From: JAKPAM01 sp047605425
GTDB lineage: Bacteria; Pseudomonadota; Gammaproteobacteria; Burkholderiales; Burkholderiaceae_E
DNA: 64,000 bases
Assembly (NCBI GenBank): GCA_047605425.1
Contig: JASGFT010000001.1
Coordinates: 26,358-90,357, forward strand
Reading direction: 5' to 3'
Part shown: one piece after another, positions 1-8,515 of the stretch
Position numbering within the stretch: the first letter of the stretch is position 1
Layout of the letters: the number at the start of each line of letters is the position of its first letter
Notes under the pieces: model-generated
Database searches by the model: none
Told to the model about the DNA's origin: nothing
The model's input: only the letters and a program-made list of their open reading frames with translations
Translations under genes and position numbers: made by a program

Positions 1-100
1 GACGGCAGGATCCGCTGGCTCTGGCGCCCGCGCGTCGGACGCCGCTGGGTCCGACGCCGCTGGGTCCGCCGCACCGGCGACGGCTTCGCCCGGCGAGATC

Positions 101-868
101 GTGCTGCAGGCGCGCGAGGTCACGCGCCGCTTCGGCGGCCTGGTCGCCAACCAACGGATCAGCCTGGACGTGCGCGCCGGCGAGATCCACGCGCTGATCG
201 GTCCGAACGGCGCCGGCAAGAGCACGTTCTTCAACATGATCTCCGGCGTCGACACGCCATCCGAAGGACAGGTCGCGCTGCGCGGCCAGGCGATGGCGGG
301 CCAACCGTCGCGCCGGTTCGCGCGGCGCGGGCTGGGCCGCACGTTCCAGCACGTGCGCCTGCTGGGCCAGCGGACGGTGCTCGACAACGTGGCGCTGGGT
401 GCGCACCTGCGCGGCCGGCGCGGCTGGATCGCCTCGATGCTGCGGCTGGACCGGCGCGAGGAGGCCGAATTGCGCGCCGACGCGCTGCGCCAGATCGCGC
501 GCTGCGGGCTGGGCGCCGTCGCCAACGTGCCCGCCAGCGCGCTGCCGCTGGGCCAGCAGCGGATCGTCGAGATCGCCCGCGCGCTGGCCGGTCATCCGCG
601 ACTGCTGCTGCTCGATGAACCGGCGGCCGGCCTGCGTCATCTCGAAAAGCGCGCGCTGGCCGCGCTGCTGGCGCAGTTGCGCGCCGAGCGCATGGCGATC
701 CTGATCGTCGAGCACGACATGGAGTTCGTGATGAACCTCGCCGACCGCATCACCGTGCTCGATTTCGGACAGGTGATCAGCCGCGGCTCGCCCGCCGAGG
801 TCCAGCGCGATCCGGCCGTTCTCGAAGCCTACCTGGGCGGCGCGGCCGACGAGACGGAGCCGGCATGA
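101..868 (+). CDS. livG: ABC importer ATPase, LivG/BraF type
   Basis: Cytoplasmic ATPase of a branched-chain amino-acid-type (HAAT family) ABC importer. The Walker A motif GPNGAGKST lies near residues 34-42, the signature region LPLGQQRIVEIARAL at about residue 148, and Walker B LLLLDEPAAGL at about 168, followed by the switch histidine in IVEHDM. Length, about 255 residues, is normal for LivG. The start shown is a GTG, but the frame stays open to the left edge through an Ala/Gly/Ser/Asp-rich stretch containing a directly repeated 15-base unit. The true start may therefore be outside the window, or the protein may carry a low-complexity N-terminal extension. It overlaps livF by four bases (ATGA), so the two are translationally coupled. 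The permeases and receptor should lie to the left. Substrate is unknown. Confidence 0.88.
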   Translation: MLQAREVTRRFGGLVANQRISLDVRAGEIHALIGPNGAGKSTFFNMISGVDTPSEGQVALRGQAMAGQPSRRFARRGLGRTFQHVRLLGQRTVLDNVALGAHLRGRRGWIASMLRLDRREEAELRADALRQIARCGLGAVANVPASALPLGQQRIVEIARALAGHPRLLLLDEPAAGLRHLEKRALAALLAQLRAERMAILIVEHDMEFVMNLADRITVLDFGQVISRGSPAEVQRDPAVLEAYLGGAADETEPA

Positions 869-1608
869 CGCGATTGCTCGATGTCGAACGCCTGAGCGTC
901 GCCTACGGTAGCGTCGAGGCCGTCCATCAGGTCTCGCTGCGGATCGAGCCCGGGCAGATCGTCACGGTGATCGGCCCGAACGGCGCCGGCAAGACGACGT
1001 TGCTGGGCGCATTGATGGGCCTGCTGCCGTCGCGAGGCGCGATCACGCTGGCCGGCGAGCCGGTGCGGCGCCCGAGCGTCGAGACGATGGTCTCGCGCGG
1101 CGTCGCGCTGGTGCCCGAAAAACGCGAGCTGTTCGGCGAGATGTCGGTCGAGGACAACCTGCTGCTGGGCGGCTTCGTGCAATGGCGGCGCGGCGTGCGC
1201 GACCAGGCGCAGCGGATGGACGAAGTGTTCGGCATCTTTCCGCGGCTGCGCGAGCGGCGCGCGCAGATGGCGGCGACGCTGTCCGGCGGCGAACGCCAGA
1301 TGCTGGCGATCGGTCGCGCGCTGATGTCGCGGCCCCGGCTGCTGATGCTCGACGAACCGTCGCTGGGGCTGGCGCCGCTGATCGTGCGCGAGGTCCTGCA
1401 GATCGTCGCGTCGCTGCGCGGCCAGGGCGTGTCGGTGCTGCTGGTCGAGCAGAACGCCCGCGCCGCGCTGCGCATCGCCGATCACGCGTACGTGCTCGAG
1501 ATGGGCGAGGTCGTGCTGTCGGGCGAGGCGCGGATGCTCGAGCGCGACCCGCGGATCATCGAGGCCTACCTGGGGCTCGGCGGCGCCCGCGAGCCGGGCG
1601 GCGATTGA
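865..1608 (+). CDS. livF: ABC importer ATPase, LivF/BraG type
   Basis: Second ATPase of the same HAAT-type importer. Walker A GPNGAGKTT is near residues 32-40, the signature LSGGERQMLAIGRAL near 138-152 and Walker B LLMLDEPSLGLAPL near 158-171, followed by VLLVEQNARAAL, which is typical of LivF. Length is 247 residues. It starts inside the livG stop codon (ATGA overlap), so the two ATPases are made together. It is the last gene of the operon; a hairpin lies about 70 bases downstream and the next gene is on the opposite strand. Confidence 0.9.
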   Translation: MTRLLDVERLSVAYGSVEAVHQVSLRIEPGQIVTVIGPNGAGKTTLLGALMGLLPSRGAITLAGEPVRRPSVETMVSRGVALVPEKRELFGEMSVEDNLLLGGFVQWRRGVRDQAQRMDEVFGIFPRLRERRAQMAATLSGGERQMLAIGRALMSRPRLLMLDEPSLGLAPLIVREVLQIVASLRGQGVSVLLVEQNARAALRIADHAYVLEMGEVVLSGEARMLERDPRIIEAYLGLGGAREPGGD

Positions 1609-1680
1609 GCGGCGATCGAACGATCGTCTGGCGGTGATCCGGCGACGATCAGGCGCTGCCGAGCGAGCGCTGAAGGGGAC

Positions 1681-1709
1681 GAGCGGCGCGCGGCGGACGC
1701 GCGCCGCTC
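1681..1709. terminator. Perfect 11-bp stem-loop between convergent genes
   Basis: GAGCGGCGCGC at 1681-1691 and its exact reverse complement at 1699-1709 flank a 7-base loop. It sits between the 3' ends of livF (plus) and the hypothetical gene at 1720-2250 (minus), where a shared terminator would be expected. No T-tract follows on either strand, so intrinsic termination is not certain. Confidence 0.5.
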
Positions 1710-1719
1710 GAGCAGCGTC

Positions 1720-2250
1720 TCAGAGTGCGTGCGCTTCGGCCGGGCAGGTGCTTTCGGCCCAGCACCTGAGCTCTTCGAGCTCCCGCGGCGAGATCGCCCA
1801 ATGCTGGACGACCATCAGCGCGCGCGGGTCGTGCTGGCCGACGCGCATCGACAGCCAGTAACCGACCGGCGGGTCGCGCCGGGAGATCTCCAGCACCGAC
1901 GGACCGCGATCGATGCTGACCAGGCGCGCCTGGTTCAGCCGCTGCGTTTCGAGCGCGCCGAGCGCGCGCGCGAAATTGTGCAGATCGGACCACGAACAGA
2001 CCAGCTCGCCCTGGCACAGGGTCCCCGGCGCCCGCAACCGGAGATTCAGGCGCAGATCGGTGATCGACGTCCCGCGCGGGCTCGACGACGGATCGATCTC
2101 GATGATCGCTTCGCCTGAACGAAAGGCCACGCTGTTGGCCAACGGGACGGATAGCGCGCGTCGATAGGCGAGGTATCGGGCCCGGCGATCGATGTCATGG
2201 ACATCATCACCGAACCGACCAGGCGAAATAGCTCGTGCCAGTTTTGTCAT
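1720..2250 (-). CDS. Hypothetical protein, 176 residues
   Basis: Not recognised. The translation has a natural amino-acid composition, unlike the Arg/Ala-rich shadow frames around it. It contains alternating beta-type segments such as AIIEIDP, ITDLRLNLRLRAPG and ALMVVQHWAI, and ends in a short helix with two cysteines (LEELRCWAESTCP). There is no signal peptide or membrane segment, so it is probably cytoplasmic. The pattern of short beta strands interrupted by an acidic helix (WSDLHNFARALGALE) recalls small WapI/DUF6228-type proteins, but this is a weak impression from memory. No good Shine-Dalgarno precedes the ATG. It is convergent with livF and appears to be monocistronic. Confidence 0.6.
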   Translation of the reverse strand: MTKLARAISPGRFGDDVHDIDRRARYLAYRRALSVPLANSVAFRSGEAIIEIDPSSSPRGTSITDLRLNLRLRAPGTLCQGELVCSWSDLHNFARALGALETQRLNQARLVSIDRGPSVLEISRRDPPVGYWLSMRVGQHDPRALMVVQHWAISPRELEELRCWAESTCPAEAHAL

Positions 2251-2824
2251 GGTTTCGAGGAAACGGTCAGGTCAGAAGAGAAAACTGTTGCGGTCTTACG
2301 GACCGGTTCGCGAATGCCGCCGCCGGGCCGACAGGCACAGCGATGCGTCGATTCGTCTGCTCGCGCAGGTCTCTGCGTGCGAAGATAGCGCAGCCTGCCA
2401 CAAGCCTCGGCAAAAAAGCCGACACTTGTATGACGACATACATTTTCGTCAACCGATCGTTCGATGAATAGTTGGACTGATGGATTACTGGTCATCGGCA
2501 ATCGTCCCACACGCATCCTTCAACCATTAGCGATCATCGTGGCGAACCGGACATGGGCAACAGCATTTCCAACCATAATCACCTCCATCACCCCATTGAT
2601 AGGCCCGTCTTCGTATGGTATCAAAGACGTGGCTGCCGTCGTTCAGGTTGACGTTCATACGCCACCTGGATGTTCAATGATGAAGGATTGGCCCTGCAAG
2701 CGCGATCGCATATACCGCGAATTGAAGCGTGCCGACTGGTCTCGCGCGTCGGCGTTGCATGGCCATGGACGCCACGCGCCGCATCGATGCGGCGCAACCT
2801 CCCGAATCGGCGATGCGATCCAGG
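2251..2824. other. Intergenic stretch without a supportable gene, lower GC
   Basis: About 570 bases between the hypothetical gene and the DUF937 gene. Parts, especially 2400-2660, are visibly richer in A and T than the surroundings. Short open frames on both strands have no Shine-Dalgarno and no recognisable protein. A small stem (TCGGC, six A, GCCGA; 2407-2422) is the only structure seen. It may hold the promoter of the gene at 1720-2250 and, in its right part, decayed 3' sequence of the DUF937 gene. Confidence 0.5.
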
Positions 2825-3511
2825 TCACGACACCGACCGACACGATAACCGCGAGCACCAATTGTCTCGCATGAGTGATGATTGTTGGCGAGATTGCCGG
2901 CGTGCCAAGGCTTCGGGCGCCATCCGGTGACAAGTCGCGGTGTCGGCGCCGCGCGCCGATAACCACGCGGCGACCGAGGGATGGCCGAGTCCTTCGACGA
3001 GCGCCGGATCGGTGCGCACCGCCAGCGCCGCGTACTGCGACGCGAGCATCCGGCCGAGTTGCCGCGCATCGAGACGCGCTTCGAGCGCGATCCGCTTGAG
3101 TTGGCTGAGCGCGAGGGCGAGCGACAGGTCGATCAGTACCGCCGCGCTGGCGTCGCCGACGCCCGCCGACGCCGCCAGCGCGCGAGCCGCCTGCTCGCGC
3201 TGGTCGCCGAACAGCGTGATCCCGGCCAGACGTCCGGCGCGCAACGCCGACGGCAACCGCTGCTGCGCTTCCGCCGACGGCCCCGGCGCGATCCACTGCA
3301 GATCGACGCGCTCTCCGGTGACGTCGGCATGGAAACGATCGCGCTGCCCGGGCCGATGCGCATGCCCGCTGAACGCGGCGATCGCCACCGGCAGGAAGGC
3401 GGCGATCGACCGGCGGACGGGCTCCTCGCGCTCGCCCAGCAGGGCGGCGGCGGCGGTGATCATTTCGGGCGGCAACACCGTACACACCGAGTCGATCAGG
3501 TTCGACGGCAC
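2825..3511 (-). CDS. DUF937-family protein, possibly 3'-frameshifted
   Basis: The N-terminus (PSNLIDSVCTVLPPEMITAA, then EEPVRRSIAAFLPVAIAAFSG) matches the DUF937 pattern of Ala-rich helices found in Proteobacteria; function is unknown. The start chosen is the GTG at 3511-3509, because AAGGA lies six bases upstream on the minus strand; the upstream ATG at 3595 has no such support. Residues in the middle (QREQAARALAASAGV, AAVLIDLSLALALSQLKRIALE) are typical amphipathic helices. The last 30 or so residues look unnatural (Arg/Gln/Ser/Cys-rich). Another frame over 2822-2875 would instead encode a hydrophobic segment, LVLAVIVSVGVVTWIASP, so a frameshift near 2890 may have cut off a membrane anchor. 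The cellular role cannot be inferred from its neighbours. Confidence 0.6.
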   Translation of the reverse strand: MPSNLIDSVCTVLPPEMITAAAALLGEREEPVRRSIAAFLPVAIAAFSGHAHRPGQRDRFHADVTGERVDLQWIAPGPSAEAQQRLPSALRAGRLAGITLFGDQREQAARALAASAGVGDASAAVLIDLSLALALSQLKRIALEARLDARQLGRMLASQYAALAVRTDPALVEGLGHPSVAAWLSARGADTATCHRMAPEALARRQSRQQSSLMRDNWCSRLSCRSVS

Positions 3512-3703
3512 GGCACGTCCTTGCAGTAGGGATCGTCGATGCGCCGGGAAACGGCGCGAAATGCGCAGTCGGACACTACAGACCAACGGACACAATGATC
3601 AAACATCGGCGCGACTTCGTCAGAACCGTGCGGAACGAGCTGGAATACCTGCCGACATCGCGATAATGGCGAGCCTGGACACGCCACCCCGCAGGATCCG
3701 CCC

Positions 3704-5002
3704 ATGTCGTCTTCTTCGTCCGCGCCCGTGAACCACGCCTTGCAGCCGCTGCCCGACGCCGACCGCACGTTCGGGTGGCGCAACCACGCGTCGCTGTGGT
3801 TCAGCCTGGGGGTCGGCCTGCTGGTGATGCAGGTCGGCTCGTTCCTGATGCCGGCGCTCGGCCTGCCCGAAGCGCTGCTGGCGATCCTCGGCGGATCGGT
3901 GATCGGCGCCGGGTTGCTGGCGTGGACGGCCCGCATCGGCTGCGACAGCGGCCTGACCAGCGCGGGGCTCATGCACGCGACCTACGGCAGCGCGTTCGCG
4001 CGGCTGCCGATCGTGTTGAACATCGTGCAGTTGATCGGCTGGACCACGTTCGAGCTGGTCGTGATGCGCGACAGCACCCTGGCGATCGGGCGGCAGGCCG
4101 GGTGGCTCGCCGCCGACGGCTGGACGATCGTGCTGACGGTCTTCTGGGGCGCGGTCGTCGTCGCGCTGCTCAGCGGATCGATGACCCGCCTCGTGCGGCG
4201 CCTGATCAGCCGCGCGGTGCTGCCGCTGGTCGTGTTGTCGCTGCTGTGGCTGAGCTGGCACTTCTTCGACCGCGCGCAGCAGATCGGCCTGTCGGCGTTG
4301 TGGCAGCGGCCCGGCCAGGGCGGCATGGGCGTGATGCCCGCGCTGGACCTGGTCATCGCGATGCCGGTGTCGTGGCTGCCGCTGGTCGCCGATTTCGCGC
4401 GCCACGGCCGCCGCGCCGGCGACGCGCTGACCGGCACGTGGACCGGCTACGCGATCGCCAACATCTGGTGCTACCTGCTCGGCGTGATGGTCGCGCTGAC
4501 GCTGCCCAGCGCCGACCTGGTCAGCGCGTTGCTGCTGGCCCAGGGCGGCCTGATCGCGCTGAGCCTGCTGCTGATCGACGAGGTCGACAACGCGTACGGC
4601 GATGCCTACTCGGGCTCGGTCAGCGCGCACAGCCTTCAGCCGCGCTGGAGCATCGGGCGCTGGGGCATCACGCTGGCGAGCGCCTGCACGGTGCTGGCGC
4701 TGTTCCTGCCGATGCACAGCCTCGAGCCCTTCCTGCTGACCTTGAGCTCGGTCTTCGTGCCGCTGTACGGCGTCATCCTCGGCCGGCTCGGGCTCGGCGG
4801 CGACGCCCGGCGGCGGCTGGCGCGTTCGCCGCGCGTCGATCCGTCGGCCGTCGCGATCTGGGTGGCGGGCATCGCGCTGTACCACCTGGCGCCGCGCTGG
4901 GCGCCCGACTGGGGCGCGGCGCTGCCCACGCTGGTGCTGACCTTCGTGCTGGCCAGCCTGATCCGCTCGCCGGCGGGCCGTGCCGGCTCGATCGCCGCCT
5001 AG
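3704..5002 (+). CDS. NCS1-family purine/pyrimidine permease, CytX/CodB-like
   Basis: Inner-membrane carrier of the nucleobase:cation symporter-1 family, 432 residues with about 12 hydrophobic segments starting near residue 30 (LWFSLGVGLLVMQVGSFLMP). The segment MPVSWLPLVADFARHG is characteristic of the CodB/CytX branch, which imports cytosine or the thiamine precursor hydroxymethylpyrimidine. The start ATG has AGGA seven bases upstream. I looked for a thiamine-pyrophosphate riboswitch in the leader, which often precedes cytX, and found none; no thiamine genes are adjacent. The substrate is therefore left open between cytosine, hydroxymethylpyrimidine and a related base. Transcription is likely independent of the arn operon, which begins about 200 bases downstream. 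Confidence 0.8.
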   Translation: MSSSSSAPVNHALQPLPDADRTFGWRNHASLWFSLGVGLLVMQVGSFLMPALGLPEALLAILGGSVIGAGLLAWTARIGCDSGLTSAGLMHATYGSAFARLPIVLNIVQLIGWTTFELVVMRDSTLAIGRQAGWLAADGWTIVLTVFWGAVVVALLSGSMTRLVRRLISRAVLPLVVLSLLWLSWHFFDRAQQIGLSALWQRPGQGGMGVMPALDLVIAMPVSWLPLVADFARHGRRAGDALTGTWTGYAIANIWCYLLGVMVALTLPSADLVSALLLAQGGLIALSLLLIDEVDNAYGDAYSGSVSAHSLQPRWSIGRWGITLASACTVLALFLPMHSLEPFLLTLSSVFVPLYGVILGRLGLGGDARRRLARSPRVDPSAVAIWVAGIALYHLAPRWAPDWGAALPTLVLTFVLASLIRSPAGRAGSIAA

Positions 5003-5135
5003 GAGGCCTCGTCCCGCACGCCCATCGCCGGAAACCTCTTGCCAGCCATCGCGCCGCCGTTTCCGGGCGTCCGCTGTACACCGTTATGCGGTCTGCCGCG
5101 TTCACCGGGGACGAGTCCGCGATGATTGGACTCCC

Positions 5136-5175
5136 GTCGATCCCTGGCGCCGCCGCGGCGATGCCGGGGATCGAC
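5136..5175 (+). promoter_or_regulatory. Hairpin in the leader of the arn operon
   Basis: GTCGATCCC at 5136-5144 pairs perfectly with GGGATCGAC at 5167-5175, and the interior adds further GC pairs. It ends 13 bases before the arnB Shine-Dalgarno (AAGGA, 5189-5193). Its position suggests a role in mRNA stability or leader regulation, but this is inference from structure only. Confidence 0.4.
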
Positions 5176-5198
5176 GTTCCCGCCCTGCAAGGATCGTC

Positions 5199-6374
5199 GT
5201 GAGCGTCACACCAGCTTCCCCCTCTCCTGTCGTCCCTCCCTTCCTGCCTTTCGCCCAACCCGAGTTCGATGAATCGACGATCAGCGGCGTCGCCGACGTG
5301 CTGCGCAGCCGCTGGGTCGCCAGCGGACCATGGGTCCAGCGCTTCGAGGCCGATCTGTCCGCGTACCACGGCGGCCGCGCCGTGCGCGTGATGAACTCGG
5401 CGACCGCCGCGCTGGAGGTCGCGCTGCGGATCGCCGGCATCGGCCCCGGCGACGAGGTCATCACGTCGGCGATGAGCTTCTTCGCGTCGGTCAACATGAT
5501 CGAGCGCGTCGGCGCGACGCCGGTATTCGTCGACTGCGAGCTGTCGACCCGCAACATCGACCTGGACCAGGCCGAACGCGCGATCACGCCGCGCACCCGC
5601 GCCATCCTGCCGACGCATTTCGCGGGGCTGCCCTGCGACATGGACCGGCTCTACGAGCTGGCGCGGCGCCACCGGCTGCGCGTGATCGAGGATGCGGCGC
5701 TGGCGATCGGCTCGTCGTGGCGCGGCCGGCGGATCGGCAGCTTCGGCGACCTGGTCTGCTTCAGCTTCCATCCGAACAAGAACATGACGTCGATCGAAGG
5801 CGGCGCGCTCGTCGTCGACGACGAGGCCGAGGCGCGCCTGGCCGAACGCTGGCGCTTCCATGGCATCCAGCGCTTGCCGGACGGCACCCGCGACGTGGCC
5901 GAGGCCGGCGGCAAGTTCAACCTGCCCGACGTCAACGCCCGCGTCGGCGTCGACCAGCTCGCCCGGCTCGAAGCGTTCAACGCCCGCCGCCGCGAGCTGA
6001 TCGACCGCTACTTCGCGCGCTGGCAGGCCCGGCCCGAAGCGCTGCTGCCGCACCGCGGCCATGCCGGCGACGAGGCCGGCCACTCGTGGAACATGTTCGC
6101 GCCGCTGCTGCCGCTCGATGCGCTGACGATCAGCCGCCAGCAGTTCATGGCGGCGATGCGCGAGCGCGGCATCGGCACCGGGATCTCGTACGAGCCGCTG
6201 CACCTGACCCGGCTGGCGCGCGCGCGCTGGGGCGGCCGCGACGGCCGGTTCCCGAACGCCGAGCGCATCGGCCGCGAGACGGTGACGCTGCCGCTGTTCA
6301 CCACGATGCGGGCGGACGACGTCGATCGCGTGTGCGATGCCGTCGCCGACGTGTTCGCCGGAGCGCGACGATGA
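5199..6374 (+). CDS. arnB: UDP-4-amino-4-deoxy-L-arabinose aminotransferase
   Basis: PLP-dependent aminotransferase that converts UDP-4-ketopentose to UDP-4-amino-4-deoxy-L-arabinose with glutamate as donor; cytoplasmic. It belongs to the DegT/DnrJ/EryC1/StrS fold. The catalytic lysine is in FSFHPNKNMTSIEGG, the PLP-phosphate region in MNSATAALEVALR, and the substrate region in YEPLHLTRL. The start is the GTG at 5199 with AAGGA five bases upstream, giving 391 residues, close to E. coli ArnB; the frame extends upstream but without ribosome-binding support. First gene of a tightly overlapping operon: it overlaps arnC by ATGA. The operon should modify lipid A and lower its affinity for cationic peptides. 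Confidence 0.93.
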   Translation: MSVTPASPSPVVPPFLPFAQPEFDESTISGVADVLRSRWVASGPWVQRFEADLSAYHGGRAVRVMNSATAALEVALRIAGIGPGDEVITSAMSFFASVNMIERVGATPVFVDCELSTRNIDLDQAERAITPRTRAILPTHFAGLPCDMDRLYELARRHRLRVIEDAALAIGSSWRGRRIGSFGDLVCFSFHPNKNMTSIEGGALVVDDEAEARLAERWRFHGIQRLPDGTRDVAEAGGKFNLPDVNARVGVDQLARLEAFNARRRELIDRYFARWQARPEALLPHRGHAGDEAGHSWNMFAPLLPLDALTISRQQFMAAMRERGIGTGISYEPLHLTRLARARWGGRDGRFPNAERIGRETVTLPLFTTMRADDVDRVCDAVADVFAGARR

Positions 6375-7375
6375 GCGGCCCGCCGGCCGGACGGGCGCCC
6401 GAGCTATCGGTCGTCATCCCGGTGTTCAACGAGGAAGCGGTGCTGCCGCTGCTGTTCGAGCGCCTGTATCCGGCGCTCGACGCGCTGGACGTGGCCTACG
6501 AGGTGGTGTTCATCAACGACGGCAGCCGCGACCGCTCGGCCGCGCTGCTGGCCGACGCCTGGCGCCGGCGCCCCGACGTCACCCGCGTCGTGCTGTTCCA
6601 TGCCAACTTCGGTCAGCATGCGGCGATCATGGCCGGCTTCGCGCACGTGCGCGGCTCGCGGATCGTCACGCTCGACGCCGACCTGCAGAATCCGCCGGAG
6701 GAGATCGCGTCGCTGCTGGCCAAGATGCGCGAGGGACACGACTACGTCGGCACGATCCGGATGTCGCGCAACGACTCGTGGTGGCGAGGTCCCGCGTCCC
6801 GGCTGGCCAACCACGTGCGCGAGCGCACGACGCGCATCAAGATGACCGACCAGGGCTGCATGCTGCGCGCCTACAGCCGGCCGATCGTAGACGCGATCGT
6901 GCAGTCGCGCGAGATCTCGACCTTCATCCCGGCGCTCGCCTACACGTTCGCGCACAAACCGGTCGAGATCACCGTCGCCTTCGACGAACGCGCGGCGGGC
7001 ACGTCGAAATACTCGATGGCCAAGCTGCTGCGCTTGAACTTCGACCTGCTGACCGCGTTCTCGACCGTGCCGCTGCAGTGGTTCTCGCTGCTGGGGATGG
7101 CGACCTCGCTGGGCGCGATCGTCTTCTACGTCGCGCTGATGCTCAAGCGCGTGCTGGCAGGTGACCTCGAGGGCGGCCTGATGGCGCTGTTCGACCGCGA
7201 CGTGCTGGCGTTCGTCCTGCTGGGCATGGTGCTGTTCGGCATCGGCCTGCTCGGCGAGTACGTCGGCCGCATCTATCAGCAGGTGCGCGAACGGCCGCGC
7301 TACCTGGTGCAGGCGGTGCTCGAAGGCGAGCCGCGGGCCGGCGCCGCGCCGTCTCCCGGCGGAGAGCTCGAATGA
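6371..7375 (+). CDS. arnC: Undecaprenyl-phosphate Ara4FN transferase
   Basis: Family 2 glycosyltransferase that moves formylated aminoarabinose from UDP to undecaprenyl phosphate at the inner face of the cytoplasmic membrane. The GT-A domain begins LSVVIPVFNEE; the DxD-type sequence is VTLDADLQNPPEE, and the QGCMLRAYSR motif follows. Two C-terminal membrane segments are near residues 238-258 (LLGMATSLGAIVFYVALML) and 278-300 (VLAFVLLGMVLFGIGLLGEYV). Length, 334 residues, is standard for ArnC. It overlaps arnB and the next gene by four bases each. Confidence 0.93.
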   Translation: MSGPPAGRAPELSVVIPVFNEEAVLPLLFERLYPALDALDVAYEVVFINDGSRDRSAALLADAWRRRPDVTRVVLFHANFGQHAAIMAGFAHVRGSRIVTLDADLQNPPEEIASLLAKMREGHDYVGTIRMSRNDSWWRGPASRLANHVRERTTRIKMTDQGCMLRAYSRPIVDAIVQSREISTFIPALAYTFAHKPVEITVAFDERAAGTSKYSMAKLLRLNFDLLTAFSTVPLQWFSLLGMATSLGAIVFYVALMLKRVLAGDLEGGLMALFDRDVLAFVLLGMVLFGIGLLGEYVGRIYQQVRERPRYLVQAVLEGEPRAGAAPSPGGELE

Positions 7376-8439
7376 CGGCCCGCCCCGCCACCGACGCGCG
7401 CCGCCCCGCGCGCGCCGTCGTGTTCGCTTACCACAGCGTCGGCGTACGCTGCCTGAAGGTGCTGCTGGCCGGCGGCGTCGACGTCGCGCTGGTCGTCACG
7501 CACGACGATGCTCCCGGCGAGAACATCTGGTTCGCCAGCGTGCGGCGGACCGCCGACAGCTACGGCATCCCCGTCGTCGTCGCCGACGACCCGAACAGCG
7601 AGGCCTTCCGGCAGCGCGTCGCGGCGCTGGCGCCCGATTTCCTGTTCTCGTTCTACTACCGGCAGATGCTCGGCGATCGGCTGCTGGCGATCGCGCCGCG
7701 CGGCGCGCTGAACCTGCACGGCTCGCTGCTGCCGAAGTACCGGGGCCGCGTGCCGGTCAACTGGGCCGTCCTGCACGGCGAGACCCGTACCGGCGCGACG
7801 CTGCACTACATGGTGGGCAAGCCCGACGCCGGCGACATCGTCGCGCAGTCCGACGTGCCGATCCTGCCCGACGACACCGCCGGCGAGGTCTTCGACAAGG
7901 TGCTCGTGGCCGCCGAGCTGACGCTGTGGCGCGCGCTGCCCGGCCTGCTCGACGGCACGGCGCCGCGCGTGCCGCAGGACCTGTCGGCCGGCAGCTACTT
8001 CGGCGGCCGCAAGCCCGAGGACGGCCGCATCGACTGGACGCGGCCGGCGCAGCGGATCCACGACCTGGTCCGCGCCGTCGCGCCGCCTTACCCGGGCGCC
8101 TGGTCGGACATCGACGGCACGCGGCTGCACGTGCTCGAATCTCGCCGCCTGCCCGCCGCGGACGCCGTGACGCCGGACGCCCCGATGCTGCGCGTCGACG
8201 GCGACCGGCTGATCGCTCGCTGCGGCGACGGGCGCGAGCTGTGGCTGCGGCGCGCGCGGATCGACACCGATCCCGACACCGATCCCGACACCGGTCGCGA
8301 TGACGGCGCCGACAGCGGCGCCCCCCGCGATGGCGACGGCGCGCCCGCGACGACGGCTGGGATCTCTTCCGGCGGCCTCGCGATCACCGATCCCGCGGCC
8401 ATCGCCCGCCACCTCGGCCTGCCTCGCGCGCTGACTTAG
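7372..8439 (+). CDS. arnA: UDP-Ara4N formyltransferase (stand-alone ArnA N-domain)
   Basis: Transfers a formyl group from 10-formyltetrahydrofolate to UDP-4-amino-4-deoxy-L-arabinose. The formyltransferase core holds the catalytic Asn and His in ALNLHGSLLPKYRGRVPVNW and the Asp in GKPDAGDIVAQ. In enterobacteria this domain is fused to a dehydrogenase in bifunctional ArnA; here it is a separate 355-residue protein and the dehydrogenase is the next gene. The C-terminal part (from about residue 295) has a low-complexity insertion rich in Asp, Thr, Pro and Gly, encoded by a 12-base tandem repeat. Overlaps arnC by ATGA. Confidence 0.88.
   Translation: MTARPATDARRPARAVVFAYHSVGVRCLKVLLAGGVDVALVVTHDDAPGENIWFASVRRTADSYGIPVVVADDPNSEAFRQRVAALAPDFLFSFYYRQMLGDRLLAIAPRGALNLHGSLLPKYRGRVPVNWAVLHGETRTGATLHYMVGKPDAGDIVAQSDVPILPDDTAGEVFDKVLVAAELTLWRALPGLLDGTAPRVPQDLSAGSYFGGRKPEDGRIDWTRPAQRIHDLVRAVAPPYPGAWSDIDGTRLHVLESRRLPAADAVTPDAPMLRVDGDRLIARCGDGRELWLRRARIDTDPDTDPDTGRDDGADSGAPRDGDGAPATTAGISSGGLAITDPAAIARHLGLPRALT
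8263..8298 (+). repeat. 12-bp tandem repeat inside the formyltransferase gene
   Basis: GACACCGATCCC occurs at 8263-8274 and 8275-8286, and a third copy at 8287-8298 differs at two positions. In frame it encodes repeated Asp-Thr-Asp-Pro. The following 60 bases are also Asp/Gly/Ala-rich. The unit length keeps the reading frame, so copy-number change would not inactivate the gene. Confidence 0.75.
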
Positions 8440-8515
8440 CGCCGTACACCCGACACGCCCCGATCGAGGCTGGACCGGCCCACCTCCACGCGCTCTCAAC
8501 ACGGACCCCGCTTTC

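Noticed and set aside
2407..2422. Stem of TCGGC and GCCGA around six A as a terminator
   Set aside because: The five-base stem is short, has no U-tract, and no gene ends next to it.
2464..2874. Plus-strand open frame of 136 codons in the AT-richer gap
   Set aside because: No ribosome-binding site, no recognisable protein pattern, and the region overlaps the decayed 3' part of the DUF937 gene on the other strand.
3596..3703. Thiamine-pyrophosphate riboswitch before the NCS1 carrier gene
   Set aside because: The conserved CTGAGA and GAACCTGA-type elements are not present on either strand.
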